Positions 1 through 12,749 of a stretch of DNA of 64,000 nt are shown here, in pieces. Origin of the DNA: Rhinopithecus roxellana (Eukaryota; Chordata; Mammalia; Primates; Cercopithecidae); contig NC_044555.1 in the NCBI RefSeq assembly GCF_007565055.1, positions 33,036,180 to 33,100,179 of the forward strand, read 5' to 3'. Position 1 is the stretch's first letter. Each line of letters starts with the position of its first letter. Both the position numbers and the translations under genes were made by a program. The notes below the pieces were generated by a model, which did no database searches, had not been told where the DNA came from, and saw only the letters and a program-made list of their open reading frames with translations.

Positions 1-3000
1 GAGAGATTGCTTTCTGATGTGTGACTTCATCACACAGAGTTCCACCCTTCCCTTCTTGGAACAGTTTGCTAACACTGTTCTCGTGGATTCTGCAAAGGTA
101 TATTTGGGAGCTCATTGAGGGCTAGGGTGAAAAAGGAATTCTCCTCACATAATAACTAAAGAGAAGCTTTCTGAGAAACTGCATTGCCATGTGTGAATGC
201 AACTCTCAGAGTTACACGTTTCTCTTCAGTGATCAGTTTGTTAACACAGTTTTCTGGAAATCTGCAATTTGGTATTTCATAGCGCAATGAACCTGACGGT
301 GACAAAGGAAATATCCAGAGAGGAAACCTAGAAAGAAGCTTTCTTAGAAACTTCTTGTGATGTGTGAATTCATCTCACAGAGTTACACTTATGTTTCGTG
401 GAGCAGTCCATTAACACTGTCTTTGAGGAAGCTGAGAAGGGCTTCCTTGGATCGCATTGAGGCCTACGCTGATAAAGGAAATTTCATCCGTTCAAAACGT
501 GAAAGAGCTTTCTGAGAAACTTCTTTCTGATCTGTGAATTCATCTCACAGAGTTACAAGCTCTGCCTCAAGAAGCAGTTTGCTAACACTCTTTTCGTGGA
601 ATCTGCAAAGTGATATTTGGTAGCCCATAGGGGCCCATGGTGGAAAAGGAAATGTCCTCACATAATCACTACAGAGAAACTTTCTGAGAGATTGCTTTCT
701 GATGTGTGACTTCATCACACAGAGTTCCACCCTTCCCTTCTTGGAACAGTTTGCTAACACTGTTCTCGTGGATTCTGCAAAGGTATATTTGGGAGCTCAT
801 TGAGGGCTAGGGTGAAAAAGGAATTCTCCTCACATAATAACTAAAGAGAAGCTTTCTGAGAAACTGCATTGCCATGTGTGAATGCAACTCTCAGAGTTAC
901 ACGTTTCTCTTCAGTGATCAGTTTGTTAACACAGTTTTCTGGAAATCTGCAATTTGGTATTTCATAGCGCAATGAACCTGACGGTGACAAAGAAATACCA
1001 GAGAGGAAACCAAGAAAGAAGCTTTCTTAGAAACTTCTTGGTGATGTGTGAATTCATCTCACAGAGTTACACTTATGTTTCGTGGAGCAGTCCATTAACA
1101 CTCACTTTGACGAAGCTGAGAAGGGCTTCCTTGGATCGCATTGAGGCCTACGCTGATAAAGGAAATTTCATCCGTTCAAAACGTGAAAGAAGCTTTCTGA
1201 GAAACTTCTTTCTGATCTGTGAATTCATCTCACAGAGTTACAAGCTATACCTCAAGAAGCAGTTTGCTAACTCTCTTTTCGTGAATCTGCAAAGTGATAT
1301 TTGGTAGCCCATAGGGGCCCATGGTGGAAAAGGAAATGTCCTCACATAATCACTACAGAGAAACTTTCTGAGAGATTGCTTTCTGATGTGTGACTTCATC
1401 ACACAGAGTTCCACCCTTCCCTTCTTGGAACAGTTTGCTAACACTGTTCTCGTGGATTCTGCAAAGGTATATTTGGGAGCTCATTGAGGGCTAGGGTGAA
1501 AAAGGAATTATCCTCACATAATAACTAAAGAGAAGCTTTCTGAGAAACTGCATTGCCATGTGTGAATGCAACTCATCAGAGTTACACGTTTCTCTCAGTG
1601 ATCAGTTTGTTAACACAGTTTTCTGGAAATCTGCAATTTGGTATTTCATAGCGCAATGAACCTGACGGTGACAAGGAAATATCCAGAGAGGAAACCTAGA
1701 AAGAAGCTTTCTTAGAAACTTCTTGGTGATGTGTGAATTCATCTCACGAGTTACACTTATGTTTCGTGGAGCAGTCCATTAACACTGTCTTTGAGGAAGC
1801 TGAGAAGGGCTTCCTTGGATCGCATTGAGGCCTACGCTGATAAAGGAAATTTCATCCGTTCAAAACGTGAAAGAAGCTTTCTGAGAAACTTCTTTCTGAT
1901 CTGTGAATTCATCTCACAGAGTTACAAGCTATGCCTCAAGAAGCAGTTTGCTAACTCTCTTTTCGTGAATCTGCAAAGTGATATTTGGTAGCCCATAGGG
2001 GCCCATGGTGGAAAAGGAAATGTCCTCACATAATCACTACAGAGAAACTTTCTGAGAGATTGCTTTCTGATGTGTGACTTCATCACACAGAGTTCCACCC
2101 TTCCCTTCTTGGAACAGTTGCTAACACTGTTCTCGTGGATTCTGCAAAGGTATATTTGGGAGCTCATTGAGGGCTAGGGTGAAAAAGGAATTCTCCTCAC
2201 ATAATAACTAAAGAGAAGCTTTCTGAGAAACTGCATTGCCATGTGTGAATGCAACTCACAGAGTTACACGTTTCTCTTCAGTGATCAGTTTGTTAACACA
2301 GTTTTCTGGAAATCTGCAATTTGGTATTTCATAGCGCAATGAACCTGACGGTGACAAAGAAATACCAGAGATGAAACCTAGAAAGAAGCTTTCTTAGAAA
2401 CTTCTTGGTGATGTGTGAATTCATCTCACAGAGTTACACTTATGTTTCGTGGAGCAGTCCATTAACACTGTCTTTGAGGAAGCTGAGAAGGGCTTCCTTG
2501 GATCGCATTGAGGCCTACGCTGATAAAGGAAATTTCATCCGTTCAAAACGTGAAAGAAGCTTTCTGAAAAACTTCTTTCTGATCTGTGAATTCATCTCAC
2601 AGAGTTACAAGCTATGCCTCAAGAAGCAGTTTGCTAACACTCTTTTCGTGGGAATCTGCAAAGTGATATTTGGTAGCCCATAGGGGCCATGGTGGAAAAG
2701 GAAATGTCCTCACATAATCACTACAGAGAAACTTTCTGAGAGATTGCTTTCTGATGTGTGACTTCATCACACAGAGTTCCACCCTTCCTTCTTGGAACAG
2801 TTTGCTAACACTGTTCTCGTGGATTCTGCAAAGGTATATTTGGGAGCTCATTGAGGGCTAGGGTGAAAAGGAATTATCCTCACATAATAACTAAAGAGAA
2901 GCTTTCTGAGAAACTGCATTGCCATGTGTGAATGCAACTCTCAGAGTTACACGTTTCTCTTCAGTGATCAGTTTGTTAACACAGTTTTCTGGAAATCTGC

Positions 3001-6000
3001 AATTTGGTATTTCATAGCGCAATGAACCTGACGGTGACAAAGGAAATATCCAGAGATGAAACCTAGAAAGAAGCTTTCTTAGAAACTTCTTGGTGATGTG
3101 TGAATTCATCTCACAGAGTTACACTTATGTTTCGTGGAGCAGTCCATTAACACTGTCTTTGAGGAAGCTGAGAAGGGCTTCCTTGGATCGCATTGAGGCC
3201 TACGCTGATAAAGGAAATTTCATCCCGTTCAAAACGTGAAAGAAGCTTTCTGAGAAACTTCTTTCTGATCTGTGAATTCATCTCACAGAGTTACAAGCTA
3301 TGCCTCAAGAAGCAGTTTGCTAAACACTCTTTTCGTGGAATCTGCAAAGTGATATTGGTAGCCCATAGGGCCCATGGTGGAAAAGGAAATGTCCTCACAT
3401 AATCACTACAGAGAAACTTTCTGAGAGATTGCTTTCTGATGTGTGACTTCATCACACAGAGTTCCACCCTTCCCTTCTTGGAACAGTTTGCTAACACTGT
3501 TCTCGTGGATTCTGCAAAGGTATATTTGGGAGCTCATTGAGGGCTAGGGTGAAAAAGGAATTCTCCTCACATAATAACTAAAGAGAAGCTTTCTGAGAAA
3601 CTGCATTGCCATGTGTGAATGCAACTCACAGAGTTACACGTTTCTCTTCAGTGATCAGTTTGTTAACACAGTTTTCTGGAAATCTGCAATTGGTATTTCA
3701 TAGCGCAATGAACCTGACGGTGACAAAGGAAATATCCAGAGAGGAAACCTAGAAAGAAGCTTTCTTAGAAACTTCTTGGTGATGTGTGAATTCATCTCAC
3801 AGAGTTACACTTATGTTTCGTGGAGCAGTCCATTAACACTGTCTTTGAGGAAGCTGAGAAGGGCTTCCTTGGATCGCATTGAGGCCTACGCTGATAAAGG
3901 AAATTTCATCCGTTCAAAACGTGAAAGAAGCTTTCTGAGAAACTTCTTTCTGATCTGTGAATTCATCTCACAGAGTTACAAGCTCTGCCTCAAGAAGCAG
4001 TTTGCTAACACTCTTTTCGTGGAATCTGCAAAGTGATATTTGGTAGCCCATAGGGGCCCATGGTGGAAAAGGAAATGTCCTCACATAATCACTACAGAGA
4101 AACTTTCTGAGAGATTGCTTTCTGATGTGTGACTTCATCACACAGAGTTCCACCCTTCCCTTCTTGGAACAGTTTGCTAACACTGTTCTCGTGGATTCTG
4201 CAAAGGTATATTTGGGAGCTCATTGAGGGCTAGGGTGAAAAAGGAATTATCCTCACATAATAACTAAAGAGAAGCTTTCTGAGAAACTGCATTGCCATGT
4301 GTGAATGCAACTCACAGAGTTACACGTTTCTCTTCAGTGATCAGTTTGTTAACACAGTTTTCTGGAAATCTGCAATTTGGTATTTCATAGCGCAATGAAC
4401 CTGACGGTGACAAAGGAAATATCCAGAGAGGAAACCTAGAAAGAAGCTTTCTTAGAAACTTCTTGGTGATGTGTGAATTCATCTCACAGAGTTACACTTA
4501 TGTTTCGTGGAGCAGTCCATTAACACTGTCTTTGAGGAAGCTGAGAAGGGCTTCCTTGGATCGCATTGAGGCCTACGCTGATAAAGGAAATTTCATCCGT
4601 TCAAAACGTGAAAGAAGCTTTCTGAGAAACTTCTTTCTGATCTGTGAATTCATCTCACAGAGTTACAAGCTATGCCTCAAGAAGCAGTTTGCTAACACTC
4701 TTTTCGTGGAATCTGCAAAGTGATATTTGGTAGCCCATAGGGGCCCATGGTGGAAAAGGAAATGTCCTCACATAATCACTACAGAGAAACTTTCTGAGAG
4801 ATTGCTTTCTGATGTGTGACTTCATCACACAGAGTTCCACCCTTCCCTTCTTGGAACAGTTTGCTAACACTGTTCTCGTGGATTCTGCAAAGGTATATTT
4901 GGGAGCTCATTGAGGGCTAGGGTGAAAAAGGAATTATCCTCACATAATAACTAAGAGAAGCTTTCTGAGAAAACTGCATTGCCATGTGTGAATGCAACTC
5001 ACAGAGTTACACGTTTCTCTTCAGTGATCAGTTTGTTAACACAGTTTTCTGGAAATCTGCAATTTGGTATTTCATAGCGCAATGAACCTGACGGTGACAA
5101 AGGAAATATCCAGAGAGGAAACCTAGAAAGAAGCTTTCTTAGAAACTTCTTGCTGATGTGTGAATTCATCTCACAGAGTTACACTTATGTTTCGTGGAGC
5201 AGTCCATTAACACTGTCCTTGAGGAAGCTGAGAAGGGCTTCCTTGGATCGCATTGAGGCCTACGCTGATAAAGGAAATTTCATCCGTTCAAAACGTGAAA
5301 GAAGCTTTCTGAGAAACTTCTTTCTGATCTGTGAATTCATCTCACAGAGTTACAAGCTATGCCTCAAGAAGCAGTTTGCTAACACTCTTTTCGTGGAATC
5401 TGCAAAGTGATATTTGGTAGCCCATAGGGGCCCATGGTGGAAAAGGAATGTCCTCACATTAATCACTACAGAGACTTTCTGAGAGATTGCTTTCTGATGT
5501 GTGACTTCATCACACAGAGTTCCACCCTTCCCTTCTTGGAACAGTTGCTAACACTGTTCTCGTGGATTCTGCAAAGGTATATTTGGGAGCTCATTGAGGG
5601 CTAGGGTGAAAAAGGAATTATCCTCACATAATAACTAAAGAGAAGCTTTCTGAGAAACTGCATTGCCATGTGTGAATGCAACTCACAGAGTTACACGTTT
5701 CTCTTCAGTGATCAGTTTGTTAACACAGTTTTCTGGAAATCTGCAATTTGGTATTTCATAGCGCAATGAACCTGACGGTGACAAAGGAAATATCCAGAGA
5801 TGAAAACCTAGAAAGAAGCTTTCTTAGAAACTTCTTGGTGATGTGTGAATTCATCTCACAGAGTTACCTTATGTTCGTGGAGCAGTCCATTAACACTGTC
5901 TTTGAGGAAGCTGAGAAGGGCTCCTTGGATCGCATTGAGGCCTACGCTGATAAGGAAATTTCATCCGTTCAAAACGTGAAAGAAGCTTTCTGAGAACTTC

Positions 6001-7948
6001 TTTCTGATCTGTGAATTCATCTCACAGAGTTACAAGCTATGCCTCAAGAAGCAGTTTGGCTAACACTCTTTCGTGGAATCTGCAAAGTGATATTTGGTAG
6101 CCCAGGGGCCCATGGTGGAAAAGGAAAGTCTCACTATACCATACAGAGAAACTTTCTGAGAGATTGCTCTTCTGATGTGTGCTTCATCACACAGAGTTCC
6201 ACCCTTCCCTTCTTGGACAGTTTGCTAACACTGTTCTCGTGGTTCTGCAAAGGTATATTTGGGAGCTCATTGAGGGGCTAGGGTGAAAAGGAATTATCCT
6301 CACTAATAAACTAAAGAGAAGCTTTCTGAGAAAACTGGCATTGCCATGTGTGAATGCAACTCACAGAGTTACACGTTTCTCTTCAGTGATCAGTTTGTTA
6401 ACACAGTTTTCTGGAAATCTGCAATTTGGTATTTCATAGCGCAATAACCTGACGTTGACAAAGGAATATCCAGAGAGGAAACCTAGAAGAAGCTTTCTTA
6501 AAAACTTCTGGTGAATGTGGAATTCATCTCACAGAGTTACACTTCTGTTCGTGGAGCAGTCCATTAACACTGTCTTTGAGGGAAGCTGAGAAGGGCTTCC
6601 TTGGATCGCATTGAGGCCTACGCTGATAAAGGAAATTTCATCCGTTCAAAACGTGAAAGGAGCTTTTTTGAAACTTCTTTCTGATCTGTGAATTCATCTC
6701 ACAGAGTTACAAGCTATGCCTCAAGAAGCAGTTTGCTAACACTCTTTTCGTGGATTCTGCAAAGTGATATTTGGTAGCCCATAGGGGCCCATGGTGGAAA
6801 AGGAAATGTCCTCACATAATCACTACAGAGAAACTTTCTGAGAGATTGCTTTCTGATGGTGACTTCATCACACAGACCCTTCCCTTCTTGGAACAGTTTG
6901 CTAACACTGTTCTCGTGGATTCTGCAAAGGTATATTTGGGAGCTCATTGAGGGCTAGGGTGAAAAAGGAATTTCTCACATAATAACTAAAGAGAAGCTTC
7001 TGAGAAACTGCATTGCCATGTGTGAATGCAACTCAGAGTTACACGTCTCTTCAGTGATCAGTTTGTTAACACAGTTTTCTGGAAATCTGCAATTTGGTAT
7101 TTCATAGCGCAATGAACCTGACGGTGACAAAGGAAATATCCAGAGAGGAAACCTAGAAAGAAGCTTTCTTAGAAACTTCTTGGTGATGTGTGAATTCATC
7201 TCACAGAGTTACACTTATGTTTCGTGGGCAGTCCATTAACACTGTCTTTGAGGAGCTGAGAAGGGCTTCCTTGGATCGCTGAGGCCTACGCTGATAAAGG
7301 AAATTTCATCCGTTCAAAACGTGAAAGGAGCTTTTTCTAGAACTTCTTTCTGATCTGTGAATTCATCTCACAGAGTTACAAGCTCTGCCTCAAGAAGCAG
7401 TTTGCTAACACTCTTTTCGTGGAATCTGCAAGTGATATTTGTAGCCCATGGGCCCATGGTGGAAAAGGAAATGTCCTCACATAACTCACTACAGAAAACT
7501 TTCTGAGAGATGCTTCTGATGTGACTTCATCACACAGAGTTCCCCCTTCCTTCTTGGAACAGTTTGCTAACACTGTTCTCGTGGATTCTGCAAAGGTTTT
7601 TGGAGCTCATTGAGGGCTAGGGTGAAAAAAGGAATTCTCCTCACTAACTAAAGACAGAAGCTTTCTGAGAAAACTGCATTGCCATGTGTGAATGCAACTC
7701 ACAGAGTTACACGTTTCTTCAGTGATCAGTTTGTTAACACAGTTTTCTGGAAATCTGCAATTTGGTATTTCATAGCGCAATGAACCTGACGGTGACAAAG
7801 GAAATATCCGAGAGGAAACCTAGAAAGAAGCTTTCTTAGAAACTTCTTGTGATGTGTGGAATCATCTCACAGAGTTACACTTAGTTCGTGGAGCAGTCAT
7901 TAACACTGTCTTTGAGGAAGTGCGAGAAGGGCTTCCTTGGATCGCATT
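1..7948 (+). repeat. Alpha-satellite array, four-monomer higher-order repeat
   Basis: About 11.6 head-to-tail copies of a 687-bp unit fill this stretch. Each unit has four diverged monomers of 171-172 bp that match the alpha-satellite pattern: AGAAGCTTTCTGAGAAAC start, CTCACAGAGTTAC, TCTGCAA, then GGTGGAAAAGGAA. Monomers inside a unit differ widely, whereas equivalent monomers in successive units are nearly identical, which is the signature of a homogenised higher-order repeat. Variant sites recur among copies: TTCTCC/TTATCC in monomer B, CTCACAG/CTCTCAG in C, AGCTCTG/AGCTATG in A. No CENP-B box core is visible in any of the four monomers. The last four copies carry many single-base indels. 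The array breaks off at an assembly gap. Confidence 0.95.
3926..4612 (+). repeat. Reference unit of the alpha-satellite higher-order repeat (monomers A-B-C-D)
   Basis: This is one clean 687-bp unit. Taking AGAA(G/A)CTTTC as the phase point, monomer A is 3,926-4,097, B is 4,098-4,269, C is 4,270-4,441 and D is 4,442-4,612. A and B hold sequences close to the pJ-alpha consensus at the usual CENP-B/pJ-alpha position (GGTGGAAAAGGAA in A, GGTGAAAAAGGAA in B). C and D are more diverged there. This suggests a lineage made only of A-type monomers, not alternating A/B types. Confidence 0.85.
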
Positions 7949-8048
7949 NNNNNNNNNNNNNNNNNNNNNNNNNNNNNNNNNNNNNNNNNNNNNNNNNNNN
8001 NNNNNNNNNNNNNNNNNNNNNNNNNNNNNNNNNNNNNNNNNNNNNNNN
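7949..8048. other. Assembly gap of 100 N
   Basis: Exactly 100 N separate alpha satellite from unique sequence. One hundred is the conventional placeholder for a gap of unknown size, so the true distance between the two sides, and even their adjacency, is not established by this sequence. Confidence 0.99.
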
Positions 8049-8524
8049 CCATATGTGGCCAGGAGGAGGCGTGGGCCTGAGACCGTCTCAGCTGGAATGT
8101 AGGAGTAATGGGCACAGGCACAGACCATTCAAGAGAAATGTGTGTTGTGCTGAAGAAAGTAGAAACTACCCCCAGAATGTCCCCTCTGTCTCTAAGACAT
8201 GCATGGTTTAATTCTGTTATTTTGTAAGGCTCTTTGCACCATGACGCAAGGATGCATAGAGGGCTCCGTCACACGGGGGAGAATGAGACCCTGAATGGTG
8301 TCACAGTCTAGTGGGGGAGGCAGATATGTTCCTTCAGGCAATAAATATGTAAGGTTTTCTACGTGCCAGGTACTTCTTGAGGTGTGGGGATACCTCAGGG
8401 AATCAAATCAACAGAAATCCCTGCCCTGGATCTGACATTCCCCAAAGAAGACGTGGTAGGTGGCAGACAGCAAACCCTCCACAAGGGAATCTAGGAAATG
8501 TTAGAAGTTATGAACCAAAACGTA
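8049..8524. other. Unique sequence, no gene seen
   Basis: First bases after the gap. I see no alpha-satellite remnant, no recognisable repeat and no credible exon, so the transition from satellite to unique DNA is not captured. Confidence 0.6.
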
Positions 8525-9330
8525 CCCGAGACAAGTCTCAATCAATTTAGAAGTTTATTTTGCTAAGGTTAAGGACGTGCCCCTGACGCAACCTCAGGAG
8601 GTCCTCACGAAACATCCCCAAGGTCGTCAGGGTACAGCTTCAGTTTATACACTTTAGGGAGACATAAGACATCAATCAATGCATGTGCGGTGTACACTGG
8701 TTCATTCTGAAAAGGCAGGACAACTACAAGTTGGTGGGCGTTGGGGGGTGGGGTCTTACAGGTCATAAGTGGATTCAAAGATTTTCTGATTGGCAATTGC
8801 TTGAGTTTATCTAAAGACCTCCAATCCATAGGAGGGAGTGTCTGGGTTAAGATTAGGGGTTTTGGAGACCAAGGTTCTTATTATGCCAATGAAGTCCCGA
8901 GGTAGCAGGCTTCAGAAGGAATAGACTGTAAATGTTTCTTATCAGACCTTAAAAGTTGCTGGACTCTTAGCTATTCTCTCCTAGACCAGGAAAAAAGACC
9001 TGGAAAGGGAAAGGGATTCTCTACAGAATGTAGACTTCCTCACAAGAGATGGCTTTGTAGGCCTATTTCAAAATGTGTCGAAGAAATATATTGTTGGGTG
9101 AAATACTTTGACTTCTTTCAGGGCCTATTTGCCATGTGATGCTATATTAGTCAGGCTGGAACTTGGTGTCTTATTGCCACAGTCTTAAGATCTCTGCCTT
9201 AACATAAATGCTGGTCAGCTGTGCCTGAATTCCATAGGGAGAAGCATGTAATGACACGTCTCACCCACCCTTCCCATCATGGCCTGAACTACTTTTTCAG
9301 GCTAACTTTGGAGTAGCTTTGGCTGAGAGG
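8525..9330 (-). repeat. Endogenous retrovirus LTR-like element
   Basis: Read on the minus strand, the segment ends with a TATA-like GTGTATAAACTG (about 8,643-8,654), then a GC-rich stretch with CCTCCTGAGG, then CAAAATAAACTTCT (AATAAA poly(A) signal) near 8,550-8,565. Promoter, R region and poly(A) signal in that order and close together are typical of a class I ERV LTR. I recognise the general family pattern (MER4-like), but the exact subfamily and both ends are uncertain. Confidence 0.5.
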
Positions 9331-10188
9331 GTCCATTCAGATGATTGGGGAGTGGGGCTTAGAATTTTATTTTTACAAATAAAATTTTACAGTTTACAAA
9401 GGTGATGGGGGCTGTGATAAAAAAGAAAAAATATACAGATCATGGTACAGGGACTGTGAATTGGGGGAGGAACTTGATTAGCTGCAGGTAAATTATGACA
9501 CACAGTGACCAGGGTAGGCTGGGTTGAGAAGGTGACAATTTGACAGAGATGTGAAGGGGGAGGAGTCAATCAAGTAGATATCTGTGGTGAAGGCCTTCCA
9601 GACAGAAGGGACAGTTGGAAAAAAAAAAAAGTCAGAGGCCAAGTTGGCCCAACATGGCACAGACGCCACAAGGACACTAGCGCACCAGCAGGAAGCTGAA
9701 CAGAAGGCTAGAGGTGCCACGGTGACAGGGACAGGATCCTGTCAGGCCAGGTAAGCTTCTGCTCTGCCAGTAACACGGAAAGGGACAATGAAGGGCCACA
9801 GATGCAGAAAGCATGTCTGTGTAGCCTGCAGAGTTCAGGCGACGGAGGGACCCAGGCAGGAGCAGTCAGAACCAGGAGGGCTTAGGCAACGAGATACGAC
9901 AGGCAAGGGCACTGGTGTAGCCCACCCGGACTTGACAGACGCGTTCATCCAGGTATTCATGTCCTTGTCACCGGGGATATCTGTGTTGCAGCCACAGAAC
10001 CAAATACTCTATTAGGATGCCTGAACCCAATCAATAGTCGTTTTTCCCTACAGACCCTGGGGGAGGCCCGCATGCACTTGCCCTAGGGTACTCTGAGAGT
10101 TTGGTGAACCCATCACTGCAGTCCCACTGGGAGGCCACAGCCGAGCCTGATGGAGTAACATAATGGCCGAGACATATTTAAAAATTCT
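9331..10188. other. No gene seen
   Basis: Mixed-composition DNA with short chance frames only. An A-run lies near 9,618-9,630. No repeat family was recognised with confidence. Confidence 0.5.
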
Positions 10189-10475
10189 GTCAGGGTGCAG
10201 TGGCTCACACCTGTAATCCCAGGACTTTGGGAAGGCAAATCACTTGACGTCAGGAGTTCGAGAACAGCCTGGCCAATATGGTGAAGCCTCGTCTCTACTA
10301 AAAATACAAAAAAAAAATTCCCGGGTGCAGTGACGCACGCCTGTAATCCCAGCTACTTGGGTGGCTGAGGCAGGAGAATCACTTGATCCCAGGAGGTGGA
10401 GGATGCAGTCAGCTGAGACTGTGTCACTGCACTCCAGCCTGGGTGACAGAGCTAGTCTCTATCTCAAATAAATAA
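10189..10475 (+). mobile_element. Alu element
   Basis: Full dimeric Alu: left-monomer head GGTGCAGTGGCTCACACCTG, middle A-rich linker, right monomer, CACTGCACTCCAGCCTGGGTG, then an AAATAAATAAATAA tail. Moderate divergence suggests an AluS-age copy. Confidence 0.93.
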
Positions 10476-11399
10476 ATAATTTTGTATACTCTTTTACTAG
10501 GAGTTCCAGAATTAAGGAAGAGAGGAAAGTTACAACCCTCCTCCCTGACTCCAGGGGAAGAGAATCTCATTGCACAGATGTCCTCTGTTCACTCGATTCT
10601 CCTGGAGCATTTCTAATGCACACAGAGCTGCTACCATCATAACCATTACTAACCAAGTACTCTGGGTGAAATTCCTTTATTAACCGAATAAGCTTGTTCC
10701 GAGTGCTGACTGGACACTCTGGGGACAGGGGGATGCTTTCAACTGTGTCCTTGCTGGCAGACGACCCCCACACTGGAGTGGGGATGGTAAGGAGAGTCAT
10801 GGCAGAATTCAACCCACAGTCCCCTAGGAGCACACAGGAGAGCTCCCTACCCTCACCTGAGGGATGTGTGTGTGCAAGGGTTGGGTCAGGACAGACTCTT
10901 CAGAAGAGGGGAGGTTTTGCGGCAGGCACTTTGATTCTGCACAGCTTACAGTCCAGAGAGCCGAAGAACAGGAGGAACCAGATTCCCATTCTCAGTCTGT
11001 TGATTTCCACACCACATTTGGAGTCTGATCAACTCCACAGCTGTGCTGCAGCCACTAACGCTGCCTCTGCTCTGTTTGCCTCTAGATTCTTATCTGTTAA
11101 AGTGAGGCTGATGGAGACGTAATTTAGGGCAGGGGTGGATTGCAAGTGTCTTTGTGATAGGGCAAAGCGCCTCCTGGGGGAGGCCTAGAAGCTAAACTCG
11201 ACTGGTAGCTGTGAGGCAAGGGACTCCAGGGCAGCTCCTGTGGACTGTGTTAGAACTTTTCAGGGTGGCTTTGCCCTGCCAGGGGCCTGGATCTCACAGG
11301 TGGACATGGTGTTGGGACCAGGCTGACCGTCCCATCACGGAATAATATCTGCAGCTGAGCAAGGGGAGCATAAGCAAAGTACGTTGTCGTGAGTTTAAA

Positions 11400-11592
11400 G
11401 AGGCCTGGCTTTGGAGTCTGACAGAGCCCGCATGTGAGTCCCAGATCCAGCCTTTTCTGCCTCAGTGCCCTGACCTCTTTCAGCTTGGTTCCTTATCTGT
11501 AGATTGGAGTTTGATACTTACCTCTCTGGGTCTTTGGGAAATCAACACTGTACATGAGTAGCACACAGTAGGTCCTCAACAGCCAGGCTCCA
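11400..11592 (+). repeat. MIR-like SINE
   Basis: The order CTGGCTTTGGAGTCTGACAG, CCTTATCTGTAGA, TACCTCTCTGGGT, CACACAGTAGGTCCTCAAC follows the MIR consensus from tRNA-like head to LINE-like tail, with heavy divergence. Confidence 0.75.
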
Positions 11593-12438
11593 GGAAGAGC
11601 CATTCACACTGTGCCATGTTAGGGGTACATCAGTGTGCAGGCCAGCATGCTGGGACAGTGGGAGTCCAGTCTACCCTCCAGCCAGGCTTGGGGCTTGGGC
11701 TGATGGTGGCAGGACCAGGGCCATTCCCATCTTTTCTCTTTCATTGTCCACATGTCCAAAGTAGATGCTCCTGTTCATAATCAGGTATGCCCATGCTGGG
11801 AGTCGAAATAACATGCTGTAGTGAACAAAGTTAATCCTCACATGCCACCCTGTGGCAAGAAGAACCAGATGCGAGGCAGGTCCTCAGCCTGCATCCCTTC
11901 ATACCAAACCTGGGGCCACAATTCCAACTTCCATATTCACACACAACGATGAGTCCATAGAAATAAAGGGGAGATCTATGTTGTGTATCTTTAATTTTTT
12001 TTGTTTTATTGTATATATTTGAAGTATAAAACATGCTGCTATACACACACAGTGAAGGCTGCTGTAGTCAGGCAAATGAACCTATCACCTTCCTCAGTTA
12101 CCTTCCTGCATCCTATTTTTGCAAGTAAACTTTTCCCAAAAACCCTACTCTTATGTGACATTCCGGTTGGTTGGCCCATTGGGGGAATTTTCATGAATCC
12201 CCATCATGTACTATTTAGTAAAAATATCGAACCCACTAAGCGTGCCTTTTCATCCAGTTGCTACCTAGGTAAAGTAGAATTTGTTCTCCTTCACTTGAGA
12301 GCTGAGGGCAAGGAGGAATCAGGCAGAGGGGGAGGGAGCAAGTGCAGGCCAGACAGAGGGAAGGGCGGGTGTGAGGCGCTGGACAGAGAGAGCAAGAGAA
12401 TGAGTGCGCATGCTAGACAGTCCACAAGCGTTGGTCGA

Positions 12439-12514
12439 CTGATGAACAGAAAGAGGTCTAGAATGTGGAATACTGACTGATGAACAGAAAGAGGTCTAGA
12501 ATGTGGAATACTGA
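12439..12514. repeat. 38-bp perfect tandem duplication
   Basis: A 38-bp block starting CTGATGAACAGAAAGAGGTC occurs at 12,439 and again at 12,477, head to tail. Being nearly perfect it is a recent local duplication. Confidence 0.9.
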
Positions 12515-12749
12515 GGGTGGGTGCAGCAGGAGGGGTCTGCTACAGAGGATGCATTTGCGGGTAGCCGGGGCCTGATGTTCCTAGTCCAGGAGGCTGGACT
12601 TTATCCTAAGGGCAGTAGGCAGCCCTGGTAGAGTTTGAAAAGGTTTGACATGACCAGATAAGGAGTTAAGAAAGTTGCCTCACACACTGGCACTGAGAAT
12701 GCGTGGGAAGGGGTCAAGACTGGTGGCAAGAGGATGAGCTATGACTTGT

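Noticed and set aside
1..7948. Repeated 60-117 aa open frames on both strands in the satellite array
   Set aside because: They recur with the 687-bp period, differ by chance frameshifts, and are only satellite sequence read in frame.
1..7948. CRISPR-like array (regular repeats)
   Set aside because: The whole unit repeats without distinct spacers, and the monomers match alpha satellite; the host is a primate.
1..7948. Functional centromere
   Set aside because: Array length here is only 8 kb and no CENP-B box is seen; sequence alone cannot show kinetochore activity.
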